Below, in pieces: positions 19,401 through 29,124 of a stretch of 55,344 nt of DNA (positions are counted from its first letter, which is position 1; each line of letters opens with the position of its first letter). Below the pieces are notes generated by a model, which was given only the letters and a program-made list of their open reading frames with translations, did no database searches and was not told where the DNA came from. Position numbers and translations under genes: made by a program. Where the stretch lies: NCBI GenBank assembly GCA_903882285.1, contig CAIRWM010000080.1:1-55344 (forward strand), given 5' to 3'. The DNA is from an uncultured cyanobacterium. GTDB lineage: Bacteria > Cyanobacteriota > Cyanobacteriia > PCC-6307 > Cyanobiaceae.

Positions 19401-19724
19401 TCAGGGATGGTTAGGGGCAATCGAGGTGCGACGGAACAGGCCATCGAGGTAGTGGCGCGCCACGGCCCGATCCTGGCAGCCGTGCTGGAACAGGAACCCC
19501 GCCAGGGCGGCCTGCATCAGCCGGTACTGATCCCACTGGGGATGGGTCTGGATGAACAGGCGCATGGCATCGAAGAGCTCCTGCGGCATCTGGTTCTCGA
19601 CGCTGACGGTCTGAGGCGGGTGATCGGGGATCGAGCTCAAGCGACGTCCGGCGGAGGCCGCACCATCAGGCCACAGCCGGGCCCACCTCGTCAAAACCGC
19701 CCCGAACAGCCTGGTCCCAGCCAT
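19401..19724 (-). CDS. DUF2811 family small protein
   Basis: The conserved part VSVENQMPQELFDAMRLFIQ, then THPQWDQYRLMQAALAGFLF and QHGCQDRAVARHYLDGLF, matches DUF2811, a small cyanobacterial family of unknown function. The first 28 residues of the 107-residue frame (to RLFGAVLTRWARLWPDG) look non-conserved; a TTG at 19640 would give a 79-residue protein beginning close to the family start and is quite possible. It lies 55 bp downstream of leuC's start on the same strand. Confidence 0.7.
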   Translation of the reverse strand: MAGTRLFGAVLTRWARLWPDGAASAGRRLSSIPDHPPQTVSVENQMPQELFDAMRLFIQTHPQWDQYRLMQAALAGFLFQHGCQDRAVARHYLDGLFRRTSIAPNHP

Positions 19725-20000
19725 CTCACGCCGGGACTGACCGCGCCGGCTCGGCTTCCAGGGGCCAGGGCGATGGCCGGGGGGAACCGCTGCGGCGAGG
19801 GTCCCGCCGTCAAGAGGAAGCGCCGTTTTCCCCAGCCCTCTGCCAGGCGCGGGCCCGCAGCCTCGCTTCAGCCTCCGGAGCTGGGGAAAACCCCACCGAA
19901 ATGGTCGAAAAAAGCCGGGCGGCGGGGGAAAACCCCACCGCTCAGCATTGGTGATGGTTCCGGGCGCGGGCTGCAGAGATCCCGATCACCGCGGCGGGGC
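19725..20000. other. Intergenic region with repeated GGGGAAAACCCC palindromes
   Basis: The space between cyAbrB and the DUF2811 gene contains no convincing gene. It holds two copies of GGGGAAAACCCCACCG (19883-19898 and 19925-19940), each with a self-complementary GGGG/CCCC core, and an inverted partner GTTTTCCCCAGC at 19825-19836 that can pair with 19880-19891. These could form alternative hairpins at the end of the cyAbrB transcript. Confidence 0.6.
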
Positions 20001-20366
20001 TCAGTCCTCGTCTTCGCTGCCGGCGGGCACCAGGCGGATCTGCTTGCGGCCGAGCTTGATCTCAAACTCATCGCCGGGCTTGAGCTCCAGCAGGGCGGTG
20101 TAAGCCTTGCCCACCAACAGATTGCCGTTGCCCTGCACCGTGGCGGTGTAGCTCAGCTTGCGGCCGCCCTTGCCGCGGGCCCGGCCACCGCCATCGCTGA
20201 GGCTGAGCCCCTTGGCGGCCAAAAGTGCCTCATAGAAGGCCGTGAAATTGAGCCGTTCGGACCCGTCCTTCTTGGTGCTCACATAGCCACAGCCACGCAC
20301 CAGATCGGACTTGGAGACATCGCCGAGTTCCTTGACCCTGGCGAGCAGATCGGAGCCAATGAGCAT
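20001..20366 (-). CDS. Cyanobacterial AbrB-like transcriptional regulator (cyAbrB)
   Basis: A 121-residue regulator. The N-terminal half has GDVSKSDLVRGCGYVSTKKDG and RLNFTAFYEALLAAKG. The C-terminal half, LSYTATVQGNGNLLVGKAYT followed by ALLELKPGDEFEIKLGRKQI, is the AbrB-like DNA-binding domain, placed C-terminally as in the cyAbrB family. These proteins control carbon/nitrogen balance and interact with NtcA networks in model cyanobacteria. The acidic tail SEDED is short. No obvious ribosome binding site; the leader has two CTAACGG repeats. Confidence 0.92.
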   Translation of the reverse strand: MLIGSDLLARVKELGDVSKSDLVRGCGYVSTKKDGSERLNFTAFYEALLAAKGLSLSDGGGRARGKGGRKLSYTATVQGNGNLLVGKAYTALLELKPGDEFEIKLGRKQIRLVPAGSEDED

Positions 20367-20483
20367 GATGAGAAAGAGGAGAATTGCGCGAGCACTTCAC
20401 CCTAACGGCTTCATTCTTTGTGGCAAGTCTTAGGTCGGCTAACGGTATCGATTGCACCGCATCCGACTACGCCACACTGACAC

Positions 20484-21800
20484 TCAGAGCGCCAGCCGCA
20501 GGCGGTTGAGCGCCTCACCGATCGCGAGGGTCTGAATCCAGCCGCGGCCACGGGACGCCCCGAACTGCACCGGCTCACTGACGCAACCCGGCGGCCCCGC
20601 CAGGGCGATGTGCACCAGCCCGACGGGCTTGGCCGCCGTCCCACCCCCCGGTCCCGCCACCCCAGTGATCGCCAGGGCCCAGGTGCTGCCGGTGCGCTGC
20701 CGCACCCCCTCAGCCATGGCGCGGGCGACCGGATCGCTGACCGCCCCATGCCGCTCGAGCAGTTCCGCCGGCACGCCCAGCAGATCCCGCTTGACGGCAT
20801 TGGCATAGGCGATCACCCCGCCCAGAAACACGTCGGAGGCCCCGGGCACGGCGGCCAGGGCGGCGCCGAGCCCCCCACCGGTGCAGGATTCCGCCACCGC
20901 CAGGCTGTCGCCGCGGCGGCGCAGAACCGCCAGCACCACCGACGCCAGGCTGTCCTCGTCGAGGCCGAAGCAACAGCGGCCGGTGCGCGCCCGCAGCTCG
21001 GCCTCGAGCGGATCCAGCAGCGCCGAGGCCGCCTGCGCATCGGCGGCCCGGGCGGTGAGGCGCAGCTTCACCTCACCGGCACCGGCATAGGGCGCGACGG
21101 TGGGATTGGCGAGGGCCAGCAGGTCGCTCACCTGCTCCGCCAGGCTCGCTTCCCCCACGCCCCAGAAGTGCAGCATTCGGCTGGCGAAGACCCCTTCCGC
21201 CAGACCGGCCGCCCGCAGCCAGGGCTCGGCTGTGGCCGACCACATCGCCCGCATCTCGCTCGGCACGCCGGGAAAGGTGATCACAGTGAACCCGGGCTGA
21301 AGCGGGAAGGCCAGCGCCTGCGGATCCGGGCTCCAGATCAGGCCGGGGGCGGTGCCGGTGGAATTGGGCAGCAGGGTGGCGCCGCGGGGCAGCAGGGCCT
21401 GGCGGCGGCAACTGGCGGCGATGGGGCGCCCGCGGCCGGAGAGCTTGGTCTGAATGTCGGCCCACACCTCGGAATGCTCCTGCAGAGGGGCACCAAAGGC
21501 GGCCGCCACCGCCTCGGTGGTGAGGTCGTCGGGCGTGGGGCCGAGGCCACCGGTGGTGATCAGCACCCGACAGCGGCCCGCCGCGGCCCGCAGGGCCCCG
21601 ATCAGGCGTTCCCGGTTGTCGCCCACCACCTCCTGGCGGTGATGGGGAAGGCCGAGGGCCGCCAGCCGCTCCGCCAGCCAGCGGGCATTGCCGTTGACAA
21701 TGTTGCCGAGCAGCAGCTCGGTGCCGATACAGAGCACCTCCACCGCCGGTTGAGGGCTGGCAGGCGCCGAATTAGAGCTGGCAGGCGCCGGGCCGCTCAC
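20484..21800 (-). CDS. cinA: CinA-like protein (MoCF domain plus nicotinamide-nucleotide amidase)
   Basis: A 438-residue two-domain protein. The N-terminal domain starts [20 protein letters not shown] and has [15 protein letters not shown], the MoCF/COG1058 fold. The C-terminal CinA domain has [20 protein letters not shown] with the catalytic Ser, then [17 protein letters not shown] and [14 protein letters not shown]. Such proteins hydrolyse ADP-ribose and deamidate NMN. The GTG at 21800 overlaps the stop of the upstream transferase as GTGA. A longer frame back to 21932 would lie inside that gene. Confidence 0.93.
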   Translation of the reverse strand: MSGPAPASSNSAPASPQPAVEVLCIGTELLLGNIVNGNARWLAERLAALGLPHHRQEVVGDNRERLIGALRAAAGRCRVLITTGGLGPTPDDLTTEAVAAAFGAPLQEHSEVWADIQTKLSGRGRPIAASCRRQALLPRGATLLPNSTGTAPGLIWSPDPQALAFPLQPGFTVITFPGVPSEMRAMWSATAEPWLRAAGLAEGVFASRMLHFWGVGEASLAEQVSDLLALANPTVAPYAGAGEVKLRLTARAADAQAASALLDPLEAELRARTGRCCFGLDEDSLASVVLAVLRRRGDSLAVAESCTGGGLGAALAAVPGASDVFLGGVIAYANAVKRDLLGVPAELLERHGAVSDPVARAMAEGVRQRTGSTWALAITGVAGPGGGTAAKPVGLVHIALAGPPGCVSEPVQFGASRGRGWIQTLAIGEALNRLRLAL

Positions 21801-22885
21801 CCGACCTCCTGCTCCTGCTGCATCTGGCGACGGAACACCACCACCACCGCGATCAGCACCGCCGTGGCCAGGGCCAGCCAGAGGAAGCGCAGCTCGGCAT
21901 TGGCCAGCACCAGGGCAAGGGCCGCAAGCCACTGGGTGAAGGCATAAATCAGCACCACCGTGCGCCGGTGACTGAAGCCGGCGCGCAGCAGGCGGTGGTG
22001 CAGGTGACGCCGGTCGGGATAGAAGGGGGAGCGGCCTTCACTGAGCCGGCCCATGATCACCGCCGACATGTCGGCGAGCGGCAGCGACAGGATCAGCAGC
22101 GGCAGCAGCAGGCTGACGCTGGTGAGCCCCTTGGCCGGGCCGACGATGCTCACCGCCGCCAGGGCAAAGCCCAGGAAGTAGGAGCCACCGTCGCCCATGA
22201 AGATGCGGGCGGGGTTGAAGTTATGGCGCAGGAACCCGAGGCAGGCGCCGGCCAGGGCGGCCGCCAGCAGACCGGGGGCCGGCTGGTGCAGGCTGTAGCT
22301 GACGGAGAGCAGGCCCACCGCGGCAATGCCGCTGACCCCGGCCGCTAGGCCGTCGAGACCATCGAGCCAGTTGATGGCATTGGTGATGCCGACAAGCCAG
22401 ACCACCGTCGCCAGCAGGCTCAGGGGCCAGGCGAGCTCGAAGGTGGGATCACCACCGAACAACCCGAAGGGCAACTCGATCGTGCCGATGCGCACCCCCT
22501 CGCTCCAGACCGCCATGGCCACGGCCACCTGGCCCACAAGCCGTGGCAGCGGCGGCAGGGCGAAGAGGTCGTCGGCGAGGCCGATCACGAAGAAACAGAG
22601 GGCTCCCGCCAAGGTGGTCCAGATCAGCTGGTCCTTGTCGGCGGCCAGCTCGGCGAAACCGCCGAGCTGCCAGGTCAGGGCCAGCGCCAGGCTGAACCCG
22701 GCCACGATCCCAACCCCGCCGAGACGCACCATCGGTAGCGTGTGTTGCTTGCGGGAATCCGGTGCATCCACCAGCCCCCACCGCAGACCGAGCCGGCGCA
22801 CCAGGGGCACGATCAGGGCCGTGACTAGGGCCGCGCTGATCAGGGTGAGAAAAGCCGCCGCAATGGGACTGTTGGCGAGCGTCAC
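21797..22885 (-). CDS. WecA/TagO/MraY-type polyprenyl-phosphate sugar-1-phosphate transferase
   Basis: A 362-residue membrane enzyme with about ten hydrophobic helices. It should transfer a HexNAc-1-phosphate to undecaprenyl phosphate at the start of a surface polysaccharide. Family motifs: [34 protein letters not shown] (Mg-binding Asp pair), [32 protein letters not shown], and the late [14 protein letters not shown], the His-box typical of WecA/TagO rather than MraY. It is translationally coupled to cinA and lies 59 bp after glyA. The WecG/TagA gene at 38.8-39.6 kb could work in the same pathway. Confidence 0.88.
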   Translation of the reverse strand: MTLANSPIAAAFLTLISAALVTALIVPLVRRLGLRWGLVDAPDSRKQHTLPMVRLGGVGIVAGFSLALALTWQLGGFAELAADKDQLIWTTLAGALCFFVIGLADDLFALPPLPRLVGQVAVAMAVWSEGVRIGTIELPFGLFGGDPTFELAWPLSLLATVVWLVGITNAINWLDGLDGLAAGVSGIAAVGLLSVSYSLHQPAPGLLAAALAGACLGFLRHNFNPARIFMGDGGSYFLGFALAAVSIVGPAKGLTSVSLLLPLLILSLPLADMSAVIMGRLSEGRSPFYPDRRHLHHRLLRAGFSHRRTVVLIYAFTQWLAALALVLANAELRFLWLALATAVLIAVVVVFRRQMQQEQEVG

Positions 22886-22944
22886 AGGAGCTGAACGGGT
22901 GGCGGCAGGCCGATTGGGGTCACCTTACGGGGCTCCATCGAGGC

Positions 22945-24222
22945 TCAGGCGTGCTGGAGCTCACGTTGTTGCGCGTAGAGAGGGAAGCGACGGCAGAGAT
23001 CAGCCACCCAGTCGCGGCAGCGCTGTTCCACGGCTGCATCGTCGCGCTGCAGCAGGCGATCAGCGATGACATCCGCCACCTCGCGGAAGGCCTCGGCATC
23101 AAAGCCGCGGGTGGTGAGGGCGGCCGTGCCGAGGCGCAGGCCACTGGTCACGAACGGCGACTCCGGATCGAAGGGCACGGTGTTTTTGTTGGCCGTAATG
23201 TTAACTTCGCTCACGAGCAGGTCGGCCACCTTGCCGGTAAGGCCGATGGAGCGCAGGTCGAGCAGCACGATGTGGTTATCGGTGCCCCCTGATACCACGG
23301 CGATGCCCCGCTCCTGGATCCGCGCCGCCATGGCCTGGGCATTGGCCACCACCTGCTGGCTGTAGGTGCGGAAGGAGGGCTGCAGGGCCTCGCCGAAGGC
23401 AACGGCCTTGGCGGCCACCACGTGCTCAAGCGGGCCGCCCTGGGTGCCGGGAAAGACAGCCTTGTCAAACTGGCGACCGAACTCGGCGTCGTTGCAGAGA
23501 ATCAGGCCGCCGCGGGGGCCGCGCAGCGTCTTGTGGGTGGTGGTGGTGACCACATGGCAATGGGGCATCGGGCTGGGATGGACCCCGGCGGCCACCAGGC
23601 CAGCGATATGGGCCATATCGGCCAGCAGGTAGGCCCCCACCTCGTCGGCGATGGCGCGGAAACCGGCGAAGTCGATCGTGCGCGGGTAGGCCGAGTAGCC
23701 ACAGACGATGAGCTTCGGCCGGTGCTGCAGAGCCAGTTCGCGGATCGTGGCGAGTTCGAGCTGCTGGGTCTTGGGGTCGACGCCGTAATGCACGGCCTTG
23801 AACCACTTGCCCGACACATTCACGGGCGAACCGTGGGTGAGGTGGCCGCCGTGGGAGAGATCCATCCCCAGGATCGTGTCGCCTGGCTGCAGCAGGGCCA
23901 GGAACACGGCGAAGTTGGCTTGGGCGCCGCTGTGGGGCTGCACGTTGGCCCAGGCGGCCCCGAACAGCTGCTTGGCCCGCTCGATCGCCAGCTCCTCGAT
24001 CGCGTCGACGTGCTCACAGCCGCCGTAGTAGCGCTTGTGGGGCAGACCCTCCGCGTACTTGTTCGTGAGCACCGAGCCCTGGGCCTCCATCACGGCGCGG
24101 GAGGTGAAGTTCTCGCTGGCGATCAGCTCGAGATGACTCTGCTGCCGCTCCAGCTCCTTGCCGATCAGTGCGGCGATGGCCGGATCAGCGCTGCTGAGGG
24201 GGGCATCGATGCAATCCGCCAT
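22945..24222 (-). CDS. glyA: Serine hydroxymethyltransferase
   Basis: PLP enzyme that interconverts serine and glycine with methylene-tetrahydrofolate formation; also photorespiratory in cyanobacteria. 425 residues. Motifs: [51 protein letters not shown]-like region, and [19 protein letters not shown] with the PLP lysine. The ATG at 24222 begins [14 protein letters not shown]; the longer frame back to 24327 runs into the tRNA-Arg terminator and is rejected. Confidence 0.97.
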   Translation of the reverse strand: MADCIDAPLSSADPAIAALIGKELERQQSHLELIASENFTSRAVMEAQGSVLTNKYAEGLPHKRYYGGCEHVDAIEELAIERAKQLFGAAWANVQPHSGAQANFAVFLALLQPGDTILGMDLSHGGHLTHGSPVNVSGKWFKAVHYGVDPKTQQLELATIRELALQHRPKLIVCGYSAYPRTIDFAGFRAIADEVGAYLLADMAHIAGLVAAGVHPSPMPHCHVVTTTTHKTLRGPRGGLILCNDAEFGRQFDKAVFPGTQGGPLEHVVAAKAVAFGEALQPSFRTYSQQVVANAQAMAARIQERGIAVVSGGTDNHIVLLDLRSIGLTGKVADLLVSEVNITANKNTVPFDPESPFVTSGLRLGTAALTTRGFDAEAFREVADVIADRLLQRDDAAVEQRCRDWVADLCRRFPLYAQQRELQHA

Positions 24223-24327
24223 GGGGAGCTTGTGCTGATCAACCGATCGTAGGCAAGGAGGAGCCGCTGCCCCGCCCCCGTCGGGGCGTCGACACGCCAA
24301 GGGGCGCCCACGCCCGGAGCCGGCCAC

Positions 24328-24352
24328 AAAAAAACCGCCCCGAGGGGCGGCT
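24328..24352 (-). terminator. Rho-independent terminator after tRNA-Arg
   Basis: On the minus strand a GCCGCCCC/GGGGCGG hairpin is followed by seven T residues (24334-24328). It lies just past the 3' end of tRNA-Arg and about 105 bp before the glyA start, separating the two units. Confidence 0.85.
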
Positions 24353-24362
24353 GGTGGTGGAA

Positions 24363-24436
24363 CGCGCCTGGAGAGATTCGAACTCCCGACCCTCTGATCC
24401 GTAGTCAGATGCTCTAATCCGCTGAGCTACAAGCGC
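24363..24436 (-). tRNA. tRNA-Arg (anticodon ACG)
   Basis: A 74-nt cloverleaf. Acceptor arms GCGCTTG and CAGGCGC pair with one G-U; D arm GCTC/GAGC; anticodon stem TCTGA/TCAGA around the loop CTACGGA, giving ACG (A34 is normally edited to inosine). T arm GGGAG/CTCTC with TTCGAAT. CCA is not encoded. A strong terminator follows. Confidence 0.95.
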
Positions 24437-24447
24437 CGACCCTTACA

Positions 24448-24477
24448 TTTTCACCGCACGGGGTGCCCATCCGTCAA
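24448..24477 (-). promoter_or_regulatory. Candidate sigma70-type promoter of tRNA-Arg
   Basis: Reading the minus strand, TTGACG (24477-24472) and TGAAAA (24453-24448) are separated by 18 nt and lie about 12 nt before the tRNA 5' end. Spacing is reasonable; the -10 match is modest. Confidence 0.4.
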
Positions 24478-24557
24478 CCAGGCTGGGGGGAGGGGGGCCC
24501 GGCGCGGCCTGCCCATGCCACCCCAGCCATCCCCTTCGCCCTTTCCCCCCTCCCCCG

Positions 24558-24827
24558 ATGCCGATCCGCTGGTACGGCCCCGCCGACCCCACCGACCCCA
24601 CCTACCGGCACTTCGCCCGGATCGTGAACCTCACCCTGCACGCCATGACCTTCGCGGCGGTGAACAGTGGGCTCTGGTTCGTTCAGGAGATGCGGCACCC
24701 CTGGCCCCATCTGGCCTGGCTGACCCTGGGCTGGTGCGCGGCGCTGTTACTCCATGGCAGCGTGGTGGTGGCGCTGCGGCCAGCGGGCGGCAGCCCCCCC
24801 ACCACGCCTGCCCCCCCAGCCCCATGA
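24558..24827 (+). CDS. Small two-span membrane protein
   Basis: An 89-residue protein, MPIRWYGPADPTDPTYRHFA at the start, with two hydrophobic helices (about residues 27-43, containing HAMTFAAVNSGLWF, and 53-74, with LTLGWCAALLLHGSVVVAL) and a Pro-rich tail. The layout is that of short 2TM-domain proteins found next to DUF3181 genes in cyanobacteria. Function unknown. Its stop overlaps the next start as ATGA. Confidence 0.65.
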   Translation: MPIRWYGPADPTDPTYRHFARIVNLTLHAMTFAAVNSGLWFVQEMRHPWPHLAWLTLGWCAALLLHGSVVVALRPAGGSPPTTPAPPAP

Positions 24828-25114
24828 CACTGGACGCCCGCGATCTCGAGGAACTGACCCGGTCCCTCGCCGAACGCCTTTATCTGCAGGTGGCCAGCTG
24901 GCACCTCTACCTGGGGGATGCCGGCCTGGCGGCCACCCTGGCGGAGGAGTGCGCCGGACGCCTGGATCAGGGGGCCGCCGTCTGTGCCCGCCAGGCCCTC
25001 GAGGCGGTGCAGGTACCGATCGGCGGAGGCGGCACGCGGCTGCCGATGGCCCGCCTGGTACCGCCCGGTCAGCTCAGCGATCTGGAGGAGGTGCTGCAAC
25101 CCTTTTGCCGATAA
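24824..25114 (+). CDS. DUF3181 family protein
   Basis: A 96-residue soluble protein of the cyanobacterial DUF3181 family: DLEELTRSLAERLYLQVASW, HLYLGDAGLAATLAEEC and the closing LSDLEEVLQPFC. Function unknown. The ATG at 24824 overlaps the stop of the small membrane protein, which fixes the start and suggests coupled translation. Confidence 0.8.
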   Translation: MTLDARDLEELTRSLAERLYLQVASWHLYLGDAGLAATLAEECAGRLDQGAAVCARQALEAVQVPIGGGGTRLPMARLVPPGQLSDLEEVLQPFCR

Positions 25115-25138
25115 GGTGACAGGCCACGCGGTCGGTTC

Positions 25139-25396
25139 GTGCTGATCATCGAGGTCACCAATGCCCGCGACGTGGTGCGTCAGCGCATCGGCCGTCTCGG
25201 CGGCCGCCTGATCGGCAAGGTGGTGGATGCCGAGGCCCAAGTGGAGAAGGCGCTGATCCAGGAACTGGAGAACGCCTTCCGGGACTTCGGCATCGAGGCG
25301 CGCATCTTCTCGGTGGATGGCCCCAAGATGCTGGGCCGCTCCCATCTCGAGATCCCGCTACAGGTGCGCGAGGAGCGCGACGTGCGGCTGCCCTAG
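25139..25396 (+). CDS. Conserved small protein, function unknown
   Basis: An 85-residue protein starting from GTG: MLIIEVTNARDVVRQRIGRL, then a segment QVEKALIQELENAFRDFGIE and the end SHLEIPLQVREERDVRLP. It lies 24 bp after the DUF3181 gene, probably in one operon. The opening IIEVTNA...V...IGR reminds me of a small protein (Ssr2998) reported to associate with the cytochrome b6f complex in Synechocystis, but this is from memory and unverified. It converges with murJ. Confidence 0.65.
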   Translation: MLIIEVTNARDVVRQRIGRLGGRLIGKVVDAEAQVEKALIQELENAFRDFGIEARIFSVDGPKMLGRSHLEIPLQVREERDVRLP

Positions 25397-27013
25397 CTAA
25401 TCGGCGCCGGCCAGCCTGCGCCGCAGGCTCTGCAGCAGTTCCCGGGCCTCCGGCACACCGGTGGTCGAAGCCACCAGGCCGTAGACGGCGAAGGCCATTG
25501 CCGTGCCGAGCCCCGTCTCCAGCAGCAGCCCAACCAGACCCCGCGGCCAGCTCACCCAGCTGACCAGGGCCCAGGCCACCAGCCCGCCCAGCACCGCAGC
25601 CAACAGCAGCAGGGCGGTATCCCGCGCCCAGGCCCCCAGGGGCAGGCCTCCGAGCTGCTGGCGCAGGGCAAGCAGCAGCCCCACGCATGTGATCACGTTG
25701 ACGCCCACCGTGGCCAGCACCAGGCCGGGCGCACCGAAATTGAGGGCCGGCAGCTGCAGCACGCCCCAGGGGGTGGGACCACCCACGAAGGCCCAGCAGA
25801 AGATGGCGTTGAGGCCGATGCCGCCGAGGGACCAGCGGAACGGGGTGACCCCGTCGCCGAGGGCATAGAAGACGCGCACCAGCACATCGCGGGCCAGGTA
25901 GGCGGGCATGCCGAGCCCGTAGGCCATCAGCAGATTGCCCACCAGATCAGCGGCGCTGCGGTCGAAGGCGCCCCGCTGATAGATCAGGGCCACGATCGGC
26001 ACCGCCATCGCCACCATCACCGCGCCCAGCGGCAGCATGCTGGCGTTGGAGAGCATCAGGCCCTGGCGGATGCGCCCCACGAGCTCCGGGCGGTCCTCCG
26101 GCGCCGTGAGCCGGGCGTAAACGGGCAGTAGCGGCACCAGCAGGGCATTGGAGAGGAGCCCGAGCGGGGTCTGCACCAGCAGGTTGGCGTAACCCAGACC
26201 CGCCGCCGCCGCCGGGATGCCGGAGGCAAAGAAGAGCGACACAAAGACGTTGATCTGCAGCATCCCGGAGGAGAGGGTGGCCGGGCCCATCACCTTGAGC
26301 ACCTCCTGCACGCCGGGGTCGCGCCAGTCCCAGACGAGCTGAACCTTGTTGAGCCCCTCCTTGGCCAGGGCCGGCAGCTGGATCAGCCACTGCAGAACGG
26401 CGCCCACGGTGGTGCTGGCGGCCAGCACCACCCCGCCGATCACAGCCGTGGAGGGCAGCAGGATCGAGGCACCCAGCTGCCACCACAGCAGGCCAATCCC
26501 CACGATCACGGCCACGCTGGAGAGCAGCGGACTGACCGAGGGCAGCCAGAACACGTCGGCGGCGTTGAGGGCGCCGAAGCCCAGGCCGATCAGGCCGGCA
26601 AACAGGGCCATCGGCGCCATCCAGCGCAGCTGCAGCACGGCGATGTCGTGGCGGGTGGTGTCGAGCCCCGGACCGACCAGATCGATCAGCGGGTCGGCCG
26701 CCAGCACCAGCACCAGCGTCACGCCGATCAGGCCGGCCCCCACGATCGTGTTGATCGCGGCCAGCACGTGGGCCCCCTCCTCGCGGGGGCGGCGCGCCAG
26801 CACGCTCACCATGGCGCTGTGGAAGGGGCCATTGATGCCACCCAGCAGGATCAGAAGGAAGCCAGGCAGCACATAGGCGTAGTTGTAGGCGTCGTAGGCG
26901 GCACCGACGCCGAAGGCCGCGGCGATCACCTGCTGGCGCACCAGGCCGGCCACCTTGCTGAGGGCCGTTGCAACAGCCACGATCAGGGCAATCCGCTTCA
27001 GCGATCGGGCCAT
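25397..27013 (-). CDS. murJ: Lipid II flippase MurJ
   Basis: A 538-residue membrane protein with about 14 helices that moves lipid II across the plasma membrane for peptidoglycan synthesis. MARSLKRIALIVAVATALSK begins the protein; KVAGLVRQQVIAAAFGVGAAYDAYN is the usual MurJ N-terminus, then LPGFLLILLGGINGPFHSAM and LLSNALLVPLLPVYARLTAPED. The ATG at 27013 fits; the frame extending to 27139 overlaps the divergent sfsA gene. The gene ends at the adjacent stop of the 85-residue protein gene. Confidence 0.92.
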   Translation of the reverse strand: MARSLKRIALIVAVATALSKVAGLVRQQVIAAAFGVGAAYDAYNYAYVLPGFLLILLGGINGPFHSAMVSVLARRPREEGAHVLAAINTIVGAGLIGVTLVLVLAADPLIDLVGPGLDTTRHDIAVLQLRWMAPMALFAGLIGLGFGALNAADVFWLPSVSPLLSSVAVIVGIGLLWWQLGASILLPSTAVIGGVVLAASTTVGAVLQWLIQLPALAKEGLNKVQLVWDWRDPGVQEVLKVMGPATLSSGMLQINVFVSLFFASGIPAAAAGLGYANLLVQTPLGLLSNALLVPLLPVYARLTAPEDRPELVGRIRQGLMLSNASMLPLGAVMVAMAVPIVALIYQRGAFDRSAADLVGNLLMAYGLGMPAYLARDVLVRVFYALGDGVTPFRWSLGGIGLNAIFCWAFVGGPTPWGVLQLPALNFGAPGLVLATVGVNVITCVGLLLALRQQLGGLPLGAWARDTALLLLAAVLGGLVAWALVSWVSWPRGLVGLLLETGLGTAMAFAVYGLVASTTGVPEARELLQSLRRRLAGAD

Positions 27014-27050
27014 CGGGGCGGGAGCGTCGGCTCGGAGAGGACAGAGCAGT

Positions 27051-27854
27051 ATGGCCGCCATGTCCTCTCCCACCAGAGCGATGCCGAATGCCGTCACGGT
27101 TCTGGCGACCGGCCCGCTGGTGGAAGGCGTGCTGCTCAAGCGCTACAAGCGCTTCCTGGCCGATGTGGAGCTGGAGAACGGCGAGGTGGTCACGGCCCAC
27201 TGCGCCAACACCGGCCCGATGACCGGCGTGCTGCACCCCGGCGGACGGGTACGCCTGCGCCACGCCCCCTCCCCCAGCCGCAAGCTCGCCTGGACCTGGG
27301 AGCAGGCCGAAACCTGCGGCGCCGATGGCGCGCCGCTCTGGGTGGGCATCAACACGGCCCTGCCCAACCGCCTGGTGCGCGCCACGATCGAAGCCGGCTG
27401 CCTGGAGCCCTGGCTGGGTCCGATCGGCTCGATCCGCGCCGAGGTGCCTTACGGCGTGAATGGGCGCAGCCGCATCGACCTGCTGCTCACCCCCGCCGCG
27501 GCCCCTGATGGCGACCCCGCCGCCGACCCCCGGCCGATCTGGCTGGAGGTGAAGAACACCACCTGGAGCGAGGGCGATCTGGCCCTGTTCCCCGACACAG
27601 TCACCGAGCGGGGCCAGAAGCACCTGGAGGAGCTCACGGCCCTGGTGCCCAAGGCCCGCGCCATGCTGCTGCCCTGCCTCAGCCGGGGCGACGTGATGCG
27701 CTTCGCCCCCGGCGATGCGGCCGATGCGCGCTATGGCGAGCTGTTTCGGCGTGCGAGGGCGGCGGGGGTGGAGGTGCTGCCCTGCCGCTATGACTTCGGC
27801 CCGGAGAGCATCCGCTGGCTGGGACTGGCGGAGGTACTGGATCGCCAGCCCTGA
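27051..27854 (+). CDS. sfsA: SfsA family DNA-binding/sugar-fermentation-stimulation protein
   Basis: SfsA homolog, a putative nuclease-fold DNA-binding protein of unclear role. Motifs: [55 protein letters not shown], and [14 protein letters not shown]. The ATG at 27051 has a GGAGAGGA about 9 nt upstream; ATGs at 27060 and 27081 are alternatives. It is divergent from murJ by 37 bp and followed by ispH after 43 bp. Confidence 0.9.
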   Translation: MAAMSSPTRAMPNAVTVLATGPLVEGVLLKRYKRFLADVELENGEVVTAHCANTGPMTGVLHPGGRVRLRHAPSPSRKLAWTWEQAETCGADGAPLWVGINTALPNRLVRATIEAGCLEPWLGPIGSIRAEVPYGVNGRSRIDLLLTPAAAPDGDPAADPRPIWLEVKNTTWSEGDLALFPDTVTERGQKHLEELTALVPKARAMLLPCLSRGDVMRFAPGDAADARYGELFRRARAAGVEVLPCRYDFGPESIRWLGLAEVLDRQP

Positions 27855-27897
27855 GCGCAGGCCCCATAGAGTCGCGGCAGCCCTCCGCAGCCGCGCC

Positions 27898-29124
27898 GTG
27901 GATACCCGTGCGTTCAAGCGTTCCCTGCACCATTCGGAGCGCTACAACCGCCGCGGCTTCGGCCTGGGCGAGGAGGTGGCCGGCAGCCTCGAGACCGCCT
28001 ACCAGAGCGATCTGATCGCCAGCCTGCGCACCAATGGCCACGAGCTGCGCAAGGGGCGCCTCACGGTGCGGCTGGCCGAGGCCTTCGGCTTCTGCTGGGG
28101 GGTGGAACGGGCTGTGGCGATGGCCTACGAAACCCGCCGCCACTTCCCTACCGAGCGGATCTGGATCACCAACGAGATCATTCACAACCCCTCGGTGAAC
28201 GCCCATCTGCGCGAGATGGACGTGCGCTTCATCCCCGTCGAGCAGGGGGTCAAGGACTTCTCCGAGGTGGGCACCGGCGACGTGGTGATCCTGCCGGCCT
28301 TCGGCGCCACGGTGCAGGAAATGCAACTGCTCAACGAGCGCGGCTGCCACATCGTCGACACCACCTGCCCCTGGGTGTCAAAGGTGTGGAACGCGGTGGA
28401 GAAGCACAAGAAGCACGCCATCACCTCGATCATTCACGGCAAGGTGAAGCACGAGGAGACCCTGGCCACCAGTTCCTTCGCGGGCACCTATTTGGTGGTA
28501 CTCGACCTGGCCGAGGCCCAGATGGTCTGCGACTACATCCTGATGGGCTCCCAGCCGTGCGACCCAGCGCAGCGGGCAGCCGCGCGTGAGGCCTTCATCG
28601 CCCGCTTCGCCAGAGCCTGCTCGCCGGGCTTCGACCCCGACCGCGACCTCGACCGGGTCGGGGTGGCCAACCAGACCACGATGCTCAAGAGCGAGACCGA
28701 GGAGATCGGTCGCATGTTCGAACGCACCATGCTGCAGCGCTTCGGCCCCACCGCCCTGACCCAGCACTTCGTGGCCTTCAACACGATCTGCGACGCCACC
28801 CAGGAGCGGCAGGACGCCATGTTCGCCCTGGTGGATGAACCCCTCGATCTGATGGTGGTCATCGGCGGCTACAACTCCTCGAACACCACCCACCTCCAGG
28901 AGATCGCCGTCAGCCGCGGCATCCGCTCTTTCCACATCGACACCCCGGAGCGCATCGACCCGGGTAACCGCATCGAGCACATGCCCCTGGGCGGCAGCCT
29001 GGAAACCGTGGAGCCCTTCCTGCCCGAGGGGCCGATCCGCGTCGGCATCACCTCCGGCGCCTCCACCCCCGACCGCGTCGTCGAGGACGTGATCCAACGC
29101 ATGATCGCCCTGAGCGAGGCCTGA
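27898..29124 (+). CDS. ispH: 4-hydroxy-3-methylbut-2-enyl diphosphate reductase
   Basis: Last enzyme of the MEP isoprenoid pathway, an iron-sulfur reductase producing IPP and DMAPP for carotenoids and the chlorophyll tail. 408 residues, the long cyanobacterial/plant form. The three cluster cysteines are visible in [26 protein letters not shown] and [12 protein letters not shown]. Further motif [17 protein letters not shown]. The start is the GTG at 27898, matching the conserved opening with [17 protein letters not shown]. Confidence 0.96.
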   Translation: MDTRAFKRSLHHSERYNRRGFGLGEEVAGSLETAYQSDLIASLRTNGHELRKGRLTVRLAEAFGFCWGVERAVAMAYETRRHFPTERIWITNEIIHNPSVNAHLREMDVRFIPVEQGVKDFSEVGTGDVVILPAFGATVQEMQLLNERGCHIVDTTCPWVSKVWNAVEKHKKHAITSIIHGKVKHEETLATSSFAGTYLVVLDLAEAQMVCDYILMGSQPCDPAQRAAAREAFIARFARACSPGFDPDRDLDRVGVANQTTMLKSETEEIGRMFERTMLQRFGPTALTQHFVAFNTICDATQERQDAMFALVDEPLDLMVVIGGYNSSNTTHLQEIAVSRGIRSFHIDTPERIDPGNRIEHMPLGGSLETVEPFLPEGPIRVGITSGASTPDRVVEDVIQRMIALSEA

